The notes: generated from the sequence alone by a model not told the origin. A stretch of DNA of 64,000 nt from Lysobacterales bacterium (GCA_019510125.1 JAEKKX010000017.1:1-64000); one strand, 5' to 3'. Positions 24,419 through 34,429 are shown, counted from the first letter of the stretch. Made by a program: numbers and translations.

Positions 24419-26041
24419 ATGTTCCGATCCCCGTCCACCGGCGTGCGCCGCGCCCGCCCGATCGCTTTCCTGCGCTCCTGCCTGCCCACCTTCACGCTGA
24501 TGCTGTGCTGCTGCCTGCCGGTCGCGCAGGCCCAGTCCAAGCGCGAGCGCGACCTGGACGCGCTGAAGGCGCGGATGACCGTCGCCGAGGCCCGCTACCG
24601 CGAGGCGCTGGTCAAGGTCGACAACAGCGACCCGGAGGGCATGAAGGAGAGCAACGCCGCGCTTGAGGACATGGAGGACGTGATCACGGCCTGCCTGAAG
24701 CTGAAGGGCTGCCCGATCTCGGAACTGCTGACCACCTACAAGCGCCTGCTCAAGGCCGACGTGGACGTGCGCGCCGCCGATGAGGACGCGGTGGGCGATG
24801 CGCCGCAGGGCCTGATCGACACCGAGCTGGCCAGCGTCGACGTGCCCCGCGCCGGCGAGGCGGCCGCGCTGCTGAGCGCCGACGGCGAACGGTTCGTGAA
24901 GATGGTGCAGGTCAACCCGGCGGTGCAGGCCGGCATCCGCCGCTGGCTGACCGACATGCGCGTGTCGCTGATCCAGTCGCACGAGAACTACCAGTACCTG
25001 CGGCCGCTGATGGCCCCGGCGTTCCAGCGCAACGGCCTGCCCGAGGCGCTGCTGTTCGGGATCATGGCCAAGGAGTCCACCGGCCGCGTCCACATCGGCT
25101 CGCGCGCCGGCGCGGTCGGCCTGCTGCAGTTCATGCCCTCGACCGGCCGCCGGTTCGGCCTCGGCCCGGACGGCACCGGCTTCGACACCCGCTACGACCC
25201 GAAGATGTCGTCGGAGGCCGCGGCCGCCTACCTCAGCGAGCGCTACGCCGAGTTCGGCAACAACATCGAGCTGTGGCTGGCCGCCTACAACGGCGGCGAG
25301 GGCCGCGCGCTGCGGGTCTACCAGAACACCGGCGGCCGCAGCTTCTGGGACGGCGACGTGTACGACCAGTTCCCAGCCGAGACCCGCGACTACGTGCCGA
25401 TGGTGATCGCCGCGGCGTGGCTGTACCTGCATCCCAAGGAATACGGCCTGACCTTCCCCAAGGTCGACGCCAAGCCGGTGCAGTTCCGGCTGCAGCGCCC
25501 GGCGTCGATCTACGAGCTGACGATCTGCCTCGGCAACGGCGGCACCCGCGACGGCTTCATGCGCGCGCTGCGCAACCTCAACCCGCGCTACGAGGCCGAC
25601 GCCTGGATTCCCAGCGGCACCGTGCTCAACGGCACCGCGAAGATCGCCGGCCTCTACCAGCGCTACTGCATCCAGGGCGAACGCTACGACCTGGCGAAAC
25701 GCCTGGTCGGCAGCGACGCCAGTTCGGCGGTGGTGCGGGTCGGGACGATCGAGGCGGTGACCGCCACCGCCAGCGGCGAGGACGGCACCGCGCTGCCCGA
25801 GGGCGCGGCCACGCCGCCGAAGCCCGCCGCGTCGAAGCCCGCCGCCGCCTCGAAGCCGCAGGAACGGCCGCAGCCCAAGCCGGTGCGTCGGCACCGCGTC
25901 GGCCGCGGCGACACCCTGATGTCGATCGCGCGCAAGTACGACTGCAGCGTGCCCGAGCTGGCGAAGGCCAACGGCCTCAAGGCCCCGCGCTACACGGTCC
26001 ACGCGGGCCAGCAGATCGTGTTGCGCGGCTGCGGGGACTGA
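24419..26041 (+). CDS. mltD: Lytic transglycosylase, MltD-like, with LysM domain
   Basis: 540 residues. A signal peptide (1-38; AFLRSCLPTFTLMLCCCLPVAQAQS) leads to a soluble N-terminal part, then an SLT catalytic domain in which Glu219 of FGIMAKESTGRVH is the acid. GAVGLLQFMPSTGRRFGLGPDG is the conserved second motif, and LAAYNGGEGRALRV the third. A LysM domain (about 491-536: HRVGRGDTLMSIARKYDCSVPELAKANGL region) binds peptidoglycan at the C-terminus. It cleaves murein with formation of 1,6-anhydro ends. E. coli MltD has two LysM domains, this one has one. A GTG at 24413 would add two residues. Confidence 0.85.
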   Translation: MFRSPSTGVRRARPIAFLRSCLPTFTLMLCCCLPVAQAQSKRERDLDALKARMTVAEARYREALVKVDNSDPEGMKESNAALEDMEDVITACLKLKGCPISELLTTYKRLLKADVDVRAADEDAVGDAPQGLIDTELASVDVPRAGEAAALLSADGERFVKMVQVNPAVQAGIRRWLTDMRVSLIQSHENYQYLRPLMAPAFQRNGLPEALLFGIMAKESTGRVHIGSRAGAVGLLQFMPSTGRRFGLGPDGTGFDTRYDPKMSSEAAAAYLSERYAEFGNNIELWLAAYNGGEGRALRVYQNTGGRSFWDGDVYDQFPAETRDYVPMVIAAAWLYLHPKEYGLTFPKVDAKPVQFRLQRPASIYELTICLGNGGTRDGFMRALRNLNPRYEADAWIPSGTVLNGTAKIAGLYQRYCIQGERYDLAKRLVGSDASSAVVRVGTIEAVTATASGEDGTALPEGAATPPKPAASKPAAASKPQERPQPKPVRRHRVGRGDTLMSIARKYDCSVPELAKANGLKAPRYTVHAGQQIVLRGCGD

Positions 26042-26078
26042 GCGCCCGCGGCCGGATCGCCGCGGTCCGGCGGCGCGC

Positions 26079-26148
26079 GATCAGGCTCGCTTGGTCAGGG
26101 CCGCTTGGTCAGGGCCGCGTGATCAGTGCTGCGTGATCAGGGCCGCAG
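26079..26148. repeat. Five tandem copies of a 14-bp repeat
   Basis: Units 26079-26092, 26093-26106, 26107-26120, 26121-26134 and 26135-26148, each about GATCAGGGCCGCNT with 1-4 changes. The last two units form the C-terminal codons and stop of the DUF2939 gene (stop at 26123-26125). The other three lie beyond it. Confidence 0.9.
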
Positions 26149-26731
26149 GGTCCAGCGCCGACAGGTCGATCGCCGTCAGCTTCCACTGCACCAGGTTGCG
26201 GCGTTCGAACACCAGCGTCGCCGGCAGGGCGGGATCGCCGGCGAGGTCGCATTGCACGGTGAAGGTCGAGACATCCTGGTAGCCCATGCGCAGATGCCAG
26301 TCGCCGGTGGCGATGCCGCCGTTGCTCGGCGCGGGCGCGGGGGTGGGAGCGGAAGTCGCGTCCGTCGAGGCCGTCCCGGTCGTCGTCGCCCCGGCCGGCG
26401 ACAGCGCGTCGCGGCCGGCGAACAGGGTCGCGATCGCGGTCTCGGAGGTCAGCGCGTCCACCCACGGCGACGAGGTCGAGGCCAGCAGGTTCGCGCCGAG
26501 GTCGCGCCAGCCGCCGCTGCCGTCGCCGAGCCGGCGTCGCATCGCATCGGCCAACTGCGACTTCAGGTTCTCGCGCAGCGCGGGGAAGTCGATGTGCCGC
26601 GCCAGCGCCGCAGCGTCGCCGCGTTCGGCGGCATGGCGCATGGCGTTGACGGTGAGGTAGGGCGCGGCGGCGACCCAGGCCAGCAGGCCGAGGACGCCGA
26701 CGATGAGGGCGATGCGGACGGGACGGGACAT
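26123..26731 (-). CDS. DUF2939 family membrane-anchored protein
   Basis: 202 residues. One N-terminal membrane helix (IALIVGVLGLLAWVAAAPYLTV) is followed by the DUF2939 signature: MRHAAERGDAAALARHIDFPALRENLKSQL. A low-complexity Thr/Ala/Pro linker (about 115-137) precedes the C-terminal strand-rich part. Function unknown. The last residues (ALITQH) are encoded by the 14-bp tandem repeat, so the original end may have been altered. AGGAGC 5 bp upstream supports the ATG. Confidence 0.85.
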   Translation of the reverse strand: MSRPVRIALIVGVLGLLAWVAAAPYLTVNAMRHAAERGDAAALARHIDFPALRENLKSQLADAMRRRLGDGSGGWRDLGANLLASTSSPWVDALTSETAIATLFAGRDALSPAGATTTGTASTDATSAPTPAPAPSNGGIATGDWHLRMGYQDVSTFTVQCDLAGDPALPATLVFERRNLVQWKLTAIDLSALDPAALITQH

Positions 26732-26795
26732 GGGCGCTCCTGCGTCGCGGGACGACGCAGGAGTGTAGACCGCGACCGCGGCCGCCGCTGCGCGG

Positions 26796-27806
26796 TCAGC
26801 CGTTGACCGTGCCCATGCTCCATTCCGGATAGCGGGTGCCGGCGATGGCGTGTGCGGCCAGCACCGCGTCGATCCGCGCGCGTTCCTCGGCGGTGAGCGC
26901 GATCCGCGCCGCGCCGGCGTTCTCGTCGAGCCGGGCGATGCGGCGGGTGCCGGGGATCGGCACGATGTCCTCGCCCTGGTGCAGCAGCCACGCCAGCGCG
27001 AGCTGCGCGGGCGTGCAGCCGCGGGTCCGGGCCAGTTCGGTCACGGCCTCGACCAGCGCCCGGTTCTGCGCCGCGTTGTCGGCCTGGAAGCGCGGGTTCT
27101 GCCGGCGCCAGTCGTCGGCGGCCAGGGTGTCGGTGGCGGTGATCGCGCCGGTGAGGAAGCCGCGGCCCAGCGGGCTGTAGGGCACGAAGCCGATGCCCAG
27201 CTCGCGGCAGGTCGGCAGGATCTCGGCCTCGACGTCGCGGGTCCACAGCGAATACTCGGTCTGCAGCGCGGCGATCGGATGCACCGCGGCGGCGCGGCGG
27301 ATCGTCGCCGGCGCGGCCTCGGACAGGCCGAGGTGGCGGACCTTGCCGGCCTCGACCAGCCGCGCCATCGCGCCCACGGTCTCCTCGATCGGCACGGTGC
27401 GATCGACCCGGTGCTGGTAGTACAGATCGATGCAGTCCACGCCCAGCCGCTGCAGGCTGGCGTCGCAGGCGGCGGCGACGTACTCGGGGCGGCCGTTGAC
27501 GCCGAGGAAGGCGCCGTCGGGGCCGCGCACGTTGCCGAACTTGGTCGCCAGCACGATCTCGCCGCGGCGCTCGCGCAGGACCTTGGCCAGCAGCTTTTCG
27601 TTCTCGCCGACGCCGTACATGTCGGCGGTGTCGAGGAAGTTCACGCCGATGTCGAGCGCGTGGTGGAGCACGGCGAGGTTGGTCGCCTCCTCGCTGGGCC
27701 CGTAGAAGTCGGACATGCCCATGCAGCCGAGGCCGAGGGCGGAAACGACGAGGCCCTGGCGGCCCAGGGTGCGGCGGGGGAAGGCGGTGGTCGTGGCGTC
27801 GGTCAT
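26796..27806 (-). CDS. Aldo/keto reductase
   Basis: 336-residue TIM-barrel NADPH-dependent oxidoreductase of the AKR superfamily, probably the YajO/AKR13-type. Catalytic tetrad: D59 and Y64 (FLDTADMYG), K89 (LATKF) and H132 (YYQHRVD). [13 protein letters not shown] and [20 protein letters not shown] are cofactor-binding segments. It diverges from an AraC-type gene across a 169-bp spacer, which suggests that regulator controls it. Substrate not predictable from sequence. Confidence 0.92.
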   Translation of the reverse strand: MTDATTTAFPRRTLGRQGLVVSALGLGCMGMSDFYGPSEEATNLAVLHHALDIGVNFLDTADMYGVGENEKLLAKVLRERRGEIVLATKFGNVRGPDGAFLGVNGRPEYVAAACDASLQRLGVDCIDLYYQHRVDRTVPIEETVGAMARLVEAGKVRHLGLSEAAPATIRRAAAVHPIAALQTEYSLWTRDVEAEILPTCRELGIGFVPYSPLGRGFLTGAITATDTLAADDWRRQNPRFQADNAAQNRALVEAVTELARTRGCTPAQLALAWLLHQGEDIVPIPGTRRIARLDENAGAARIALTAEERARIDAVLAAHAIAGTRYPEWSMGTVNG

Positions 27807-27918
27807 GGCGTCGGCTCGGGAGGGGGCGGGTGGACGCATGCTGCGCCCGGACCGGCCCGGGCGGTTAGCGCGATCCTCGCCGATGCTTGCCCGATCCTCC
27901 GCGGGCGCGCCCCGAGGC

Positions 27919-27946
27919 TTGGCGTCGCGGTGGCCGGGTGGATAAT
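27919..27946 (+). promoter_or_regulatory. Probable promoter of the AraC-type gene
   Basis: TTGGCG (27919-27924) and GATAAT (27941-27946) separated by 16 bp, 29 bp before the ATG at 27976. Confidence 0.5.
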
Positions 27947-27975
27947 GCCGGTCGTCGAAGAAGCCGGGAAACACG

Positions 27976-28908
27976 ATGGAATCCAGCCGCTTGCGCCGCG
28001 TCGAGGCGACCGTGGACGAGGACGCGCTGCGCGCCGAACTGGCGGCCCGGATTGCCGGATTGTCGGCGGCGGACGGCGTCCACCCGACCGGGCTGCCGGG
28101 CGTGGCCGGGATCCGCATGAGTTCGCCCTCGGGCACCATCCCCGCGGTCTACCACGCCTCGCTGTGCATCGTGGTGCAGGGCCGCAAGCAGGCGCTGTTC
28201 GACGGCCGGACCTATCTCTACGACCCGCTGCACTGCCTGCTGGTGTCCACCAGCCTGCCGATCGGCGGCCGCATCCTCGAAGCCTCGCCCGAGCGGCCGT
28301 ACCTGTGCCTGCGCATCGACCTCGATCCGCGGATCGTCGACGAGGCGCTACCGCAGCTCGGCGCCGAAGCGCCCGGGCGCGAAGCCGACGACCCGCAGCG
28401 GCTGATGCTGGCGCGCACCTCGCCGGCGCTGCTCGACGCCGCCCTGCGGCTGCTGCGCCTGTGCGACGAGCCGGCGACCGCGCCGCTGCTGGCGCCGCTG
28501 GTGGTGCGCGAGATCCACGTGCGCCTGCTCGCCGGCGAACTGGGGCCGCGGCTGCGCGCGGTGTGCGAGGTCGACGGTCCGCTGCGCCGGGTCGGCGGCG
28601 CGCTGGCGCTGCTGCGCGAGCGCTATGCCGAGCCGCTGCCGGTCGAGGCCCTGGCCGAAGCCGCGCACATGAGTCCGTCGGCGCTGTACGCGCACTTCCG
28701 CGAAGTCACCGGGCTGTCGCCGCTGCAGTTCCAGAAGCGGCTGCGCCTGCAGGAAGCGCGCCGGCTGATGCTCAGCGACGGCCTCGACGCCGCCGCCGCG
28801 GGGCATCGGGTCGGTTACGAGAGCCCGTCGCACTTCAGCCGCGAATACCGGCGCCTGTTCGGCGCGCCGCCGCGCCGCGAGGTGGCCTCGGCGCACGCGG
28901 CCGACTGA
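27976..28908 (+). CDS. AraC-family transcriptional regulator
   Basis: 310 residues. The N-terminal cupin-like AraC_N domain (about 25-190; [25 protein letters not shown]) precedes two helix-turn-helix motifs: [21 protein letters not shown] and [24 protein letters not shown]. It probably senses a small molecule and controls the divergent aldo/keto reductase. The GGGAA before the start is weak. Inducer unknown. Confidence 0.9.
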   Translation: MESSRLRRVEATVDEDALRAELAARIAGLSAADGVHPTGLPGVAGIRMSSPSGTIPAVYHASLCIVVQGRKQALFDGRTYLYDPLHCLLVSTSLPIGGRILEASPERPYLCLRIDLDPRIVDEALPQLGAEAPGREADDPQRLMLARTSPALLDAALRLLRLCDEPATAPLLAPLVVREIHVRLLAGELGPRLRAVCEVDGPLRRVGGALALLRERYAEPLPVEALAEAAHMSPSALYAHFREVTGLSPLQFQKRLRLQEARRLMLSDGLDAAAAGHRVGYESPSHFSREYRRLFGAPPRREVASAHAAD

Positions 28909-28938
28909 CGCCGGGTCCCGGCGTCGCCGCCGGTGCGA

Positions 28939-29196
28939 TCAGGCCGGGAACTGCCGCCGCATCGCCTGTTCGTCGACGTAGTGGTTCTGCACGAACACGT
29001 CGCCCTCGGTGCCCTTGCCGAGGTTGCGGTAGGTGTCGAAACCGAGTCCTTCGTCCTGCTCCCAGGCGATGGTGTCGCCCACGTCCAGCGCCCATTCGTC
29101 CGGGACTTCGACGATCGTGTATTCGCCGTCGCCGGTGCGGATGGCGATGGCGGCCTGTTCCCGGTCGATGATGGCGATGGTCCCCTGTCGGCTCAT
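28939..29196 (-). CDS. Small conserved-looking cytoplasmic protein, unknown function
   Basis: 85 residues, no signal peptide or membrane helix. MSRQGTIAIIDREQAAIAIRT and a VPDEWALDVGDTIAWEQDE stretch suggest a small beta-barrel (OB/SH3-like) fold, and it ends QAMRRQFPA. GGGAG lies 9 bp before the chosen ATG; a longer upstream reading frame has no such site. No family assigned. A CTGTCAC/GTGACAG dyad lies 138 bp upstream. Confidence 0.6.
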   Translation of the reverse strand: MSRQGTIAIIDREQAAIAIRTGDGEYTIVEVPDEWALDVGDTIAWEQDEGLGFDTYRNLGKGTEGDVFVQNHYVDEQAMRRQFPA

Positions 29197-29333
29197 GCGT
29201 ACGCTCCCTGTCGTGTGCGCCGTGCGTGGCGCGCGTCCCGTGCGATCGAAGCCGCACGGCATCCCTGGCGCGGCGTCGATGCCGCGTTTCCACACGTTAC
29301 GAGAGAGCCCGCGAATCGATCAATCCCGCACGA

Positions 29334-29349
29334 CTGTCACAAGTGACAG
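29334..29349. promoter_or_regulatory. Perfect inverted repeat CTGTCAC-AA-GTGACAG
   Basis: Two 7-bp arms with a 2-bp centre, between psd (ends 29395, minus) and the 85-residue gene (starts 29196). It lacks a T-run, so it is more like an operator than a terminator. The binding protein is not identifiable. Confidence 0.4.
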
Positions 29350-29394
29350 GTTTCGATCGCCGCGCGGAAGTTCGTATCGGTTGTGCGACGTGGT

Positions 29395-30267
29395 TCACGT
29401 CCGCGATGCGAGGCGCTGCCCCAATCGCACCGGGCGTTCGGCCTGCAGGGCCGGATCGAGCGCGGCCACGCCCGGCGGCAGCAGCACGATCACGGTCGAG
29501 CCGTAGTTGAAGCGCGCCATCGCGGCGAAGCGCTCGAGGACGATGCCCTTGCCGCGCCAGTCCTTGCGCGTGATGCGGTCGCCGTAGGCGGGGATTTCCA
29601 CGCCGCTCCACACGGTCTCGACGCCGGAGACCAGCAGCGCGCCGACCATCACCAGGCACATCGGCCCGAAGTCGGTGTCGAAGTGGCAGACCAGGCGTTC
29701 GTTGCGCGCGAACAGCCGCGGCACCGAGGCCACCGCGTCGGTGCCGACGCTGAACAGCCGGCCGGGCACGTGGACGGTTTCGCGCAGGGTGCCGGTCCAC
29801 GGCATGTGCACGCGGTGGTAGTCGCGCGGCGACAGGTAGACGGTGGCGAACAGGCCGTCGGCGAACGGCGTCGCGGCCTCGGCGTCGCCCAGCAGCTCGG
29901 CCGCGGTGTACGACCGGCCCTTGGCCTGGAAGATGCGGCCGTCGCGGCGACCGCCGGCGGCGTCGCCCAGCGGCACGATCGGCCCGCACTGGCTGATGTG
30001 GCCGTCGGCCGGCATCAGCAGGCTGCGCGGGTCGGGGTCGGCGACGCGCGCGCCGGGCTTCAGCGCACGGGTGAAGAAGGCGTTGAACGTGGGGTAGGCG
30101 GTGCGGTCGGGTTCGGCCGCCTCGTCGAGGTCGACGCCGAATTTCCGGGTCACGGTGTCGATCAGCCACTGCTTGACCGCGCGGTTGCGCGAGTAGGCCA
30201 GGCGCCGCGCCAGCGACGACAGCAGCCGGTGCGGCAGGACGTAGGTCAGCGCGGTGACCGGACCCAT
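29395..30267 (-). CDS. psd: Phosphatidylserine decarboxylase
   Basis: Makes phosphatidylethanolamine from phosphatidylserine at the inner membrane. It is 290 residues, the usual size. The pro-enzyme self-cleaves between G256 and S257 in [13 protein letters not shown] to give the pyruvoyl cofactor; the family often has LGST here, and this one has [27 protein letters not shown] and [13 protein letters not shown] are other conserved pieces. It starts one base inside the sco stop (TGATG), so the two are co-translated. Confidence 0.96.
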   Translation of the reverse strand: MGPVTALTYVLPHRLLSSLARRLAYSRNRAVKQWLIDTVTRKFGVDLDEAAEPDRTAYPTFNAFFTRALKPGARVADPDPRSLLMPADGHISQCGPIVPLGDAAGGRRDGRIFQAKGRSYTAAELLGDAEAATPFADGLFATVYLSPRDYHRVHMPWTGTLRETVHVPGRLFSVGTDAVASVPRLFARNERLVCHFDTDFGPMCLVMVGALLVSGVETVWSGVEIPAYGDRITRKDWRGKGIVLERFAAMARFNYGSTVIVLLPPGVAALDPALQAERPVRLGQRLASRT

Positions 30268-30923
30268 CAGCCGCCCGCCTTCGACGGCGCGGCCGCGGTC
30301 AGCGCGATCAGGTCCTCGGCGATGGCCCTGGGTTTCAGCGGCGGCTGGATGACGCCGGCCATGCGCCCCTGCGGGTCGAGCACCACCACGCTGGCGGAGT
30401 GGTCGACGGTGTACTGGTCGGCGGGCGCGCCGTCGCCCAGCGGGACCTTGGCGAACACCAGCGACAGCGAGCGGGTGAAGTTCTCCAGGGTCGGGATGTC
30501 GGCGGTCGCCGCCAGGGTGTCCTTGTGGAAGCCGTGGGCGTACTCGCCGAGGCGGTCGAGCGTGTCGCGCTCGGGATCGACCGACACGAACAGCACCCGC
30601 GGCCGGGTGGTGTCGGGCAGCGTCTCCCAGCGCTTCTGCGCCTGGGCCAGTTCGGCCAGCGCGGTCGGGCAGACGTCGGGGCAGAAGGTGAAGCCGATGA
30701 AGACCAGCGTCCAGTGGCCGCGCAGCTCGCCCGGCTGCAACTGGGTGCGATCGGACTGCTGCAGGGTGAACGGCGGCAGGGTGCGCGGGGTGTCGAGCAG
30801 GCGGACCGTCTGCAGGACGGGGCCGGCGGACGTCTTCGGCCGGAACGCGAACTCGGCGGCGACGAGGCCGGCCGCGGTCGCCAGCGCGACGATGAGGATC
30901 AGCAGGGTGGTGCGGTTGAACAT
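30267..30923 (-). CDS. SCO1/SenC-family copper chaperone
   Basis: 218-residue membrane-anchored thioredoxin-fold protein, probably for copper delivery to cytochrome c oxidase or redox maintenance. The N-terminal helix ([21 protein letters not shown]) is the anchor. Copper ligands: C81 and C85 (FCPDVCP) and H175 (YTVDHSAS). [18 protein letters not shown] is the family signature. It overlaps psd by 1 nt. The start at 30923 gives a normal anchor; upstream codons are not family-like. Confidence 0.92.
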   Translation of the reverse strand: MFNRTTLLILIVALATAAGLVAAEFAFRPKTSAGPVLQTVRLLDTPRTLPPFTLQQSDRTQLQPGELRGHWTLVFIGFTFCPDVCPTALAELAQAQKRWETLPDTTRPRVLFVSVDPERDTLDRLGEYAHGFHKDTLAATADIPTLENFTRSLSLVFAKVPLGDGAPADQYTVDHSASVVVLDPQGRMAGVIQPPLKPRAIAEDLIALTAAAPSKAGG

Positions 30924-30977
30924 GCGAACGGTCGCCCGGAAGGCCGAAAAACCCGGCCATGATAACCCTGCGACCGC

Positions 30978-30983
30978 TATACT
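30978..30983 (+). promoter_or_regulatory. Possible -10 box for prmB
   Basis: TATACT 42 bp before the prmB ATG, in the spacer shared with the divergent sco-psd pair. The -35 element is not clear. Confidence 0.35.
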
Positions 30984-31024
30984 TCGCGGTCCTCCCCGCA
31001 ACGCCGACGCCCCCGCGCCCCGCC

Positions 31025-31999
31025 ATGACCGACGAGCTGCAGACGATCATCGACCTGATCCGGTATGGCGCCAGCCGTTTCAAAGCGGCCGGGCTGACCT
31101 TCGGCCACAGCTACGACAACGCCCTCGACGAGGCGACCCAGCTCGTGCTGCACGCCCTGCACCTGCCGCACGACCTGCCGCCGGTCTACGGCCAGTCGCG
31201 GGTGACGCTGGCGGAGAAGGAGGACGTGCTCAAGCTGTTCCTGCGCCGGATCGAGGAGCGCATCCCGGCCGCCTACCTGACCGGCGAGGCCTGGTTCGCC
31301 GGCCTGAGCTTCAAGACCGACCCGCGCGCGCTGGTGCCGCGCTCGCCGATCGCCGAACTCATCGAGGCAGGCTTCGAGCCGTGGCTCGGCGGCCGCGAGG
31401 TCCACCGCGCGCTGGACCTGTGCACCGGCTCGGGCTGCATCGCGATCGCGATGGGCCACCACAACCCCGACTGGCACGTCGACGGCGTCGACATCAGCGA
31501 CGACGCGCTGGCGCTGTCGGCCGAGAACAAGGCGCGCCTGCACGCCGACAACGTCCGCTTCCTGAAGTCGGACCTGTTCGCCGGCCTGCAGGGCGAGCAC
31601 TACGACCTGATCGTCACCAATCCGCCCTACGTCACCAACGACGAGACCGACGCGCTGCCGCGGGAATACGCGCACGAGCCCGAACTGGGCCTGCGCGCCG
31701 GCGACGACGGCCTCGACCTGGCGCTGCGGATCCTGCGCGACGCCCCGCTGCACCTGACCGAGGACGGCCTGCTGATCTGCGAGGTCGGCGAGTCCGAGCG
31801 CGCGCTGTCGCGGCTGCTGCCGGAACTGCCGCTGGCCTGGGTCGAGTTCAAGGTCGGGCAGATGGGCGTGTTCGTCGCCGAATGCCGCGACCTGATGACC
31901 TACAACGGCCGCATCCGCCAGCTCGCCGACGCCCGCGACCCGGCCCTGCGCGGCGGCGCGTCCGCCGCGGCGGCGCCGGCCTCCGCCGGCCTGTTCTGA
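31025..31999 (+). CDS. prmB: Ribosomal protein uL3 glutamine N5-methyltransferase
   Basis: Class I methyltransferase that methylates a glutamine in ribosomal protein uL3. It is 324 residues. The NPPY motif for glutamine methylation is N199-P-P-Y202, in [14 protein letters not shown]. The SAM-binding loop is [36 protein letters not shown] separates PrmB from PrmC. The C-terminus ends with an Ala/Pro-rich tail. It lies 11 bp before aroC, so they are probably co-transcribed. Confidence 0.95.
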   Translation: MTDELQTIIDLIRYGASRFKAAGLTFGHSYDNALDEATQLVLHALHLPHDLPPVYGQSRVTLAEKEDVLKLFLRRIEERIPAAYLTGEAWFAGLSFKTDPRALVPRSPIAELIEAGFEPWLGGREVHRALDLCTGSGCIAIAMGHHNPDWHVDGVDISDDALALSAENKARLHADNVRFLKSDLFAGLQGEHYDLIVTNPPYVTNDETDALPREYAHEPELGLRAGDDGLDLALRILRDAPLHLTEDGLLICEVGESERALSRLLPELPLAWVEFKVGQMGVFVAECRDLMTYNGRIRQLADARDPALRGGASAAAAPASAGLF

Positions 32000-32010
32000 G
32001 GGCGGCGCGG

Positions 32011-33132
32011 GTGAGCAACGCCTTCGGCCGCCTGCTTCGCGTCACCACCTTCGGCGAATCGCACGGGCCGGCGATCGGCTGCGTGATCGACGGCTGTCCC
32101 CCGGGCCTGGCGATTTCGGAAGCCGAATTCGCCCACGACCTCGAACGCCGCGCCACCGGCCGCAGCCGCCACACCTCGCAGCGGCGCGAGACCGACGCGA
32201 TCGAGATCCTCAGCGGCGTCCACGAGGGCCGCACCACCGGCACCCCGATCGCGCTGCTGATCCGCAACACCGATGCGCGCAGCAAGGACTACGGCGACAT
32301 CGCCGCGCAGTTCCGCCCGGCGCACGCCGACTACACCTACTGGCAGAAGTACGGCCACCGCGACCCGCGCGGCGGCGGGCGCAGCAGCGCGCGCGAGACC
32401 ACGATGCGCGTCGCCGCCGGCGTGATCGCGAAGAAGTGGCTGGCCGAGCGCCACGGCGTGACCGTGCGCGGCCATCTCTCGCAGCTCGGCGAGGTGCTGC
32501 CCGACGCCGCGCTGGGCGCGTTCGACTGGGGCGTGGTCGAGACCAACCCGTTCTTCTGGCCGATCGATGCCCAGGTGCCGGCGCTGGAGGCCTACATGGA
32601 CGCGCTGCGCAAGTCCGGCGATTCGGTCGGTGCGCGGGTCACCGTGGTCGCCGACGGCGTGCCGCCGGGCTGGGGCGAGCCGATCTACGGCAAGCTCGAC
32701 GGCGACCTCGCCGCGGCGATGATGTCGATCAACGCGGTCAAGGGCGTGGAGATCGGCGACGGCTTCGCCTCGGTCGCGCAGAAGGGCTCCTTCCACCGCG
32801 ACGAGATGACCCGCGACGGGTTCCTGTCGAACCACGCCGGCGGCATCCTCGGCGGCATCAGCAGCGGCCAGCAGGTCGTGTGCTCGGTCGCCTTCAAGCC
32901 CACCTCCAGCCTGCGCCTGCCCGGGCGCGGGATGAACGTGCTGGGCGAGGAGGTCGAGGTCGTCACCACCGGCCGCCACGACCCCTGCGTCGGCATCCGC
33001 GCCACGCCCATCTGCGAGGCGATGATGGCGCTGGTGCTGATGGACCAGGCGCTGCGCCATCGCGCCCAGTGCGGCGACGTGGGCGAGGTGTCGCCGCGCA
33101 TTCCCGCCGGCATGCCGACCCTGAAACGATAG
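32011..33132 (+). CDS. aroC: Chorismate synthase
   Basis: Last step of the shikimate pathway, 5-enolpyruvylshikimate-3-phosphate to chorismate, with reduced FMN. It is 373 residues with a GTG start at 32011. Family signatures are present: [48 protein letters not shown] (read over about 100-130), and VAFKPTSSL. It feeds tryptophan synthesis downstream in the window. A REP-type inverted pair and a T-run follow it. Confidence 0.97.
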   Translation: MSNAFGRLLRVTTFGESHGPAIGCVIDGCPPGLAISEAEFAHDLERRATGRSRHTSQRRETDAIEILSGVHEGRTTGTPIALLIRNTDARSKDYGDIAAQFRPAHADYTYWQKYGHRDPRGGGRSSARETTMRVAAGVIAKKWLAERHGVTVRGHLSQLGEVLPDAALGAFDWGVVETNPFFWPIDAQVPALEAYMDALRKSGDSVGARVTVVADGVPPGWGEPIYGKLDGDLAAAMMSINAVKGVEIGDGFASVAQKGSFHRDEMTRDGFLSNHAGGILGGISSGQQVVCSVAFKPTSSLRLPGRGMNVLGEEVEVVTTGRHDPCVGIRATPICEAMMALVLMDQALRHRAQCGDVGEVSPRIPAGMPTLKR

Positions 33133-33210
33133 CGGCGCGCCGCCGGTTACGCCCCCCCACAGGCAGCGACGCGCCGCAGCGGAAGAAGACGCCCCACAAT
33201 CCTTTTTTTC

Positions 33211-33323
33211 GTAGGAGCGACGTCAGTCGCGATCCCCGGTTCCAGCGACGCCGCCGCCGGCGATCGGTGACCGAGGTTTGCGACCATGATCGACGACCGC
33301 GTCGCGACTCACGTCGCTCCTAC
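33211..33323. repeat. REPIN: inverted pair of GTAG-type REP elements (aroC-asd)
   Basis: The 22-bp forward copy at 33211 (GTAGGAGCGACGTCAGTCGC then GA) and the reverse copy at 33302-33323 face each other. GCGAC-GTCA-GTCGC within each forms a small hairpin after the GTAG tetranucleotide. Another pair lies at 40111-40274. Such pairs are mobilised by RAYT-type transposases, and none is seen in this window. Confidence 0.85.
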
Positions 33324-33348
33324 GCCCCACATTCCAGGTGAAACGAGC

Positions 33349-34365
33349 ATGAGCAGGCAATTCAAGGTGGCAGTGGTCGGCGCGACGGGCGCCGTGGGCG
33401 AGGTGATGCTGTCGATCCTCGCCGAGCGCAAGTTCCCGGTCGGCGAGATCGTCGCGCTCGCCAGCGAGCGCTCGGCCGGCGAGTACGTCAAGTTCGGCGA
33501 CGACGAGGTGATGGTGCGCGACCTCGCCACCTTCGACCCGGCCGGCGTCGACATCGCGCTGTTCTCGGCCGGCGGTTCGATCTCGAAGGAATACGCGCCG
33601 AAGTTCGCCGCCGCCGGCGCGGTGGTGATCGACAACTCCTCGGCCTTCCGCTACGACGACGACGTGCCGCTGGTGGTCAGCGAGGTCAATCCCGACCAGG
33701 TCAGGAACCGGCCGCGCGGGATCATCGCCAACCCGAACTGCTCGACCATGCAGATGCTGGTCGCGCTGGGCCCGATCCACCGCAAGGCCGGGATCGAGCG
33801 GATCAACGTCGCGACCTACCAGTCGGTGTCCGGCGCCGGCCGTTCCGGGCTGGAGGAACTGGGCAGGCAGACCGCCGCGCTGCTGAACTTCCAGGAGGCG
33901 GCGCCGGAGCGTTTCCAGGCCCAGATCGCCTTCAACCTGATCCCGCACATCGACGACTTCCAGGACAACGGCTTCACCAAGGAAGAGATGAAGCTGGTCT
34001 GGGAGACCCGCAAGATCCTCGGCGACGACCGCATCCAGGTGAACCCGACCGCGGTCCGGGTGCCGGTGTTCTACGGCCATTCCGAGGCGGTGAACGTGGA
34101 AACCCGCGAGAAGATCTCCGCCGAGGCCGTCCGCGCCCTGCTGGAGACGGCCCCGGGCGTGGAGGTGGTGGACGAGCGCAAGCCCGGCGGCTACCCGACC
34201 CCGGTCACCCACGCCTCGGGCCGCGACCCGGTCTACGTCGGCCGCATCCGCGAGGATTTCTCGCATCCGCGGGCGGTGAACCTGTGGATCGTCTCGGACA
34301 ACATCCGCAAGGGTGCCGCGCTCAATGCGGTGCAGATCGCCGAGCTGGTCGCCGCCGAAGGCTGA
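33349..34365 (+). CDS. asd: Aspartate-semialdehyde dehydrogenase
   Basis: NADPH-dependent reduction of aspartyl phosphate, giving the precursor of lysine, methionine and threonine. It is 338 residues. The cofactor loop is VVGATGAVGEVMLSIL, and the catalytic Cys131 is in IIANPNCSTMQM. VATYQSVSGAGRSGLEEL and VRVPVFYGHSEAVNVE are further signatures. AGGTG stands 9 bp before the ATG. Confidence 0.97.
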   Translation: MSRQFKVAVVGATGAVGEVMLSILAERKFPVGEIVALASERSAGEYVKFGDDEVMVRDLATFDPAGVDIALFSAGGSISKEYAPKFAAAGAVVIDNSSAFRYDDDVPLVVSEVNPDQVRNRPRGIIANPNCSTMQMLVALGPIHRKAGIERINVATYQSVSGAGRSGLEELGRQTAALLNFQEAAPERFQAQIAFNLIPHIDDFQDNGFTKEEMKLVWETRKILGDDRIQVNPTAVRVPVFYGHSEAVNVETREKISAEAVRALLETAPGVEVVDERKPGGYPTPVTHASGRDPVYVGRIREDFSHPRAVNLWIVSDNIRKGAALNAVQIAELVAAEG

Positions 34366-34383
34366 GGACCGACGTTGCACCGG

Positions 34384-34412
34384 ACCCGGAGACCCGGCTA
34401 CAGTCTCCGGGT
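34384..34412 (+). terminator. Hairpin between asd and fimV
   Basis: A 9-bp perfect stem (ACCCGGAGA / TCTCCGGGT) with an 11-nt loop, 18 bp after the asd stop and just before fimV. There is no T-run, so it may attenuate or only shape the fimV leader. Confidence 0.4.
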
Positions 34413-34429
34413 CGTGTCAGGGGACGAGC

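Noticed and set aside
29383..32010. Long plus-strand frame upstream of aroC
   Set aside because: It reads across psd, sco and prmB in other frames; only the part after the GTG at 32011 is a real protein.
33203..33209. T-run after aroC as part of a terminator
   Set aside because: No hairpin stands immediately before it.
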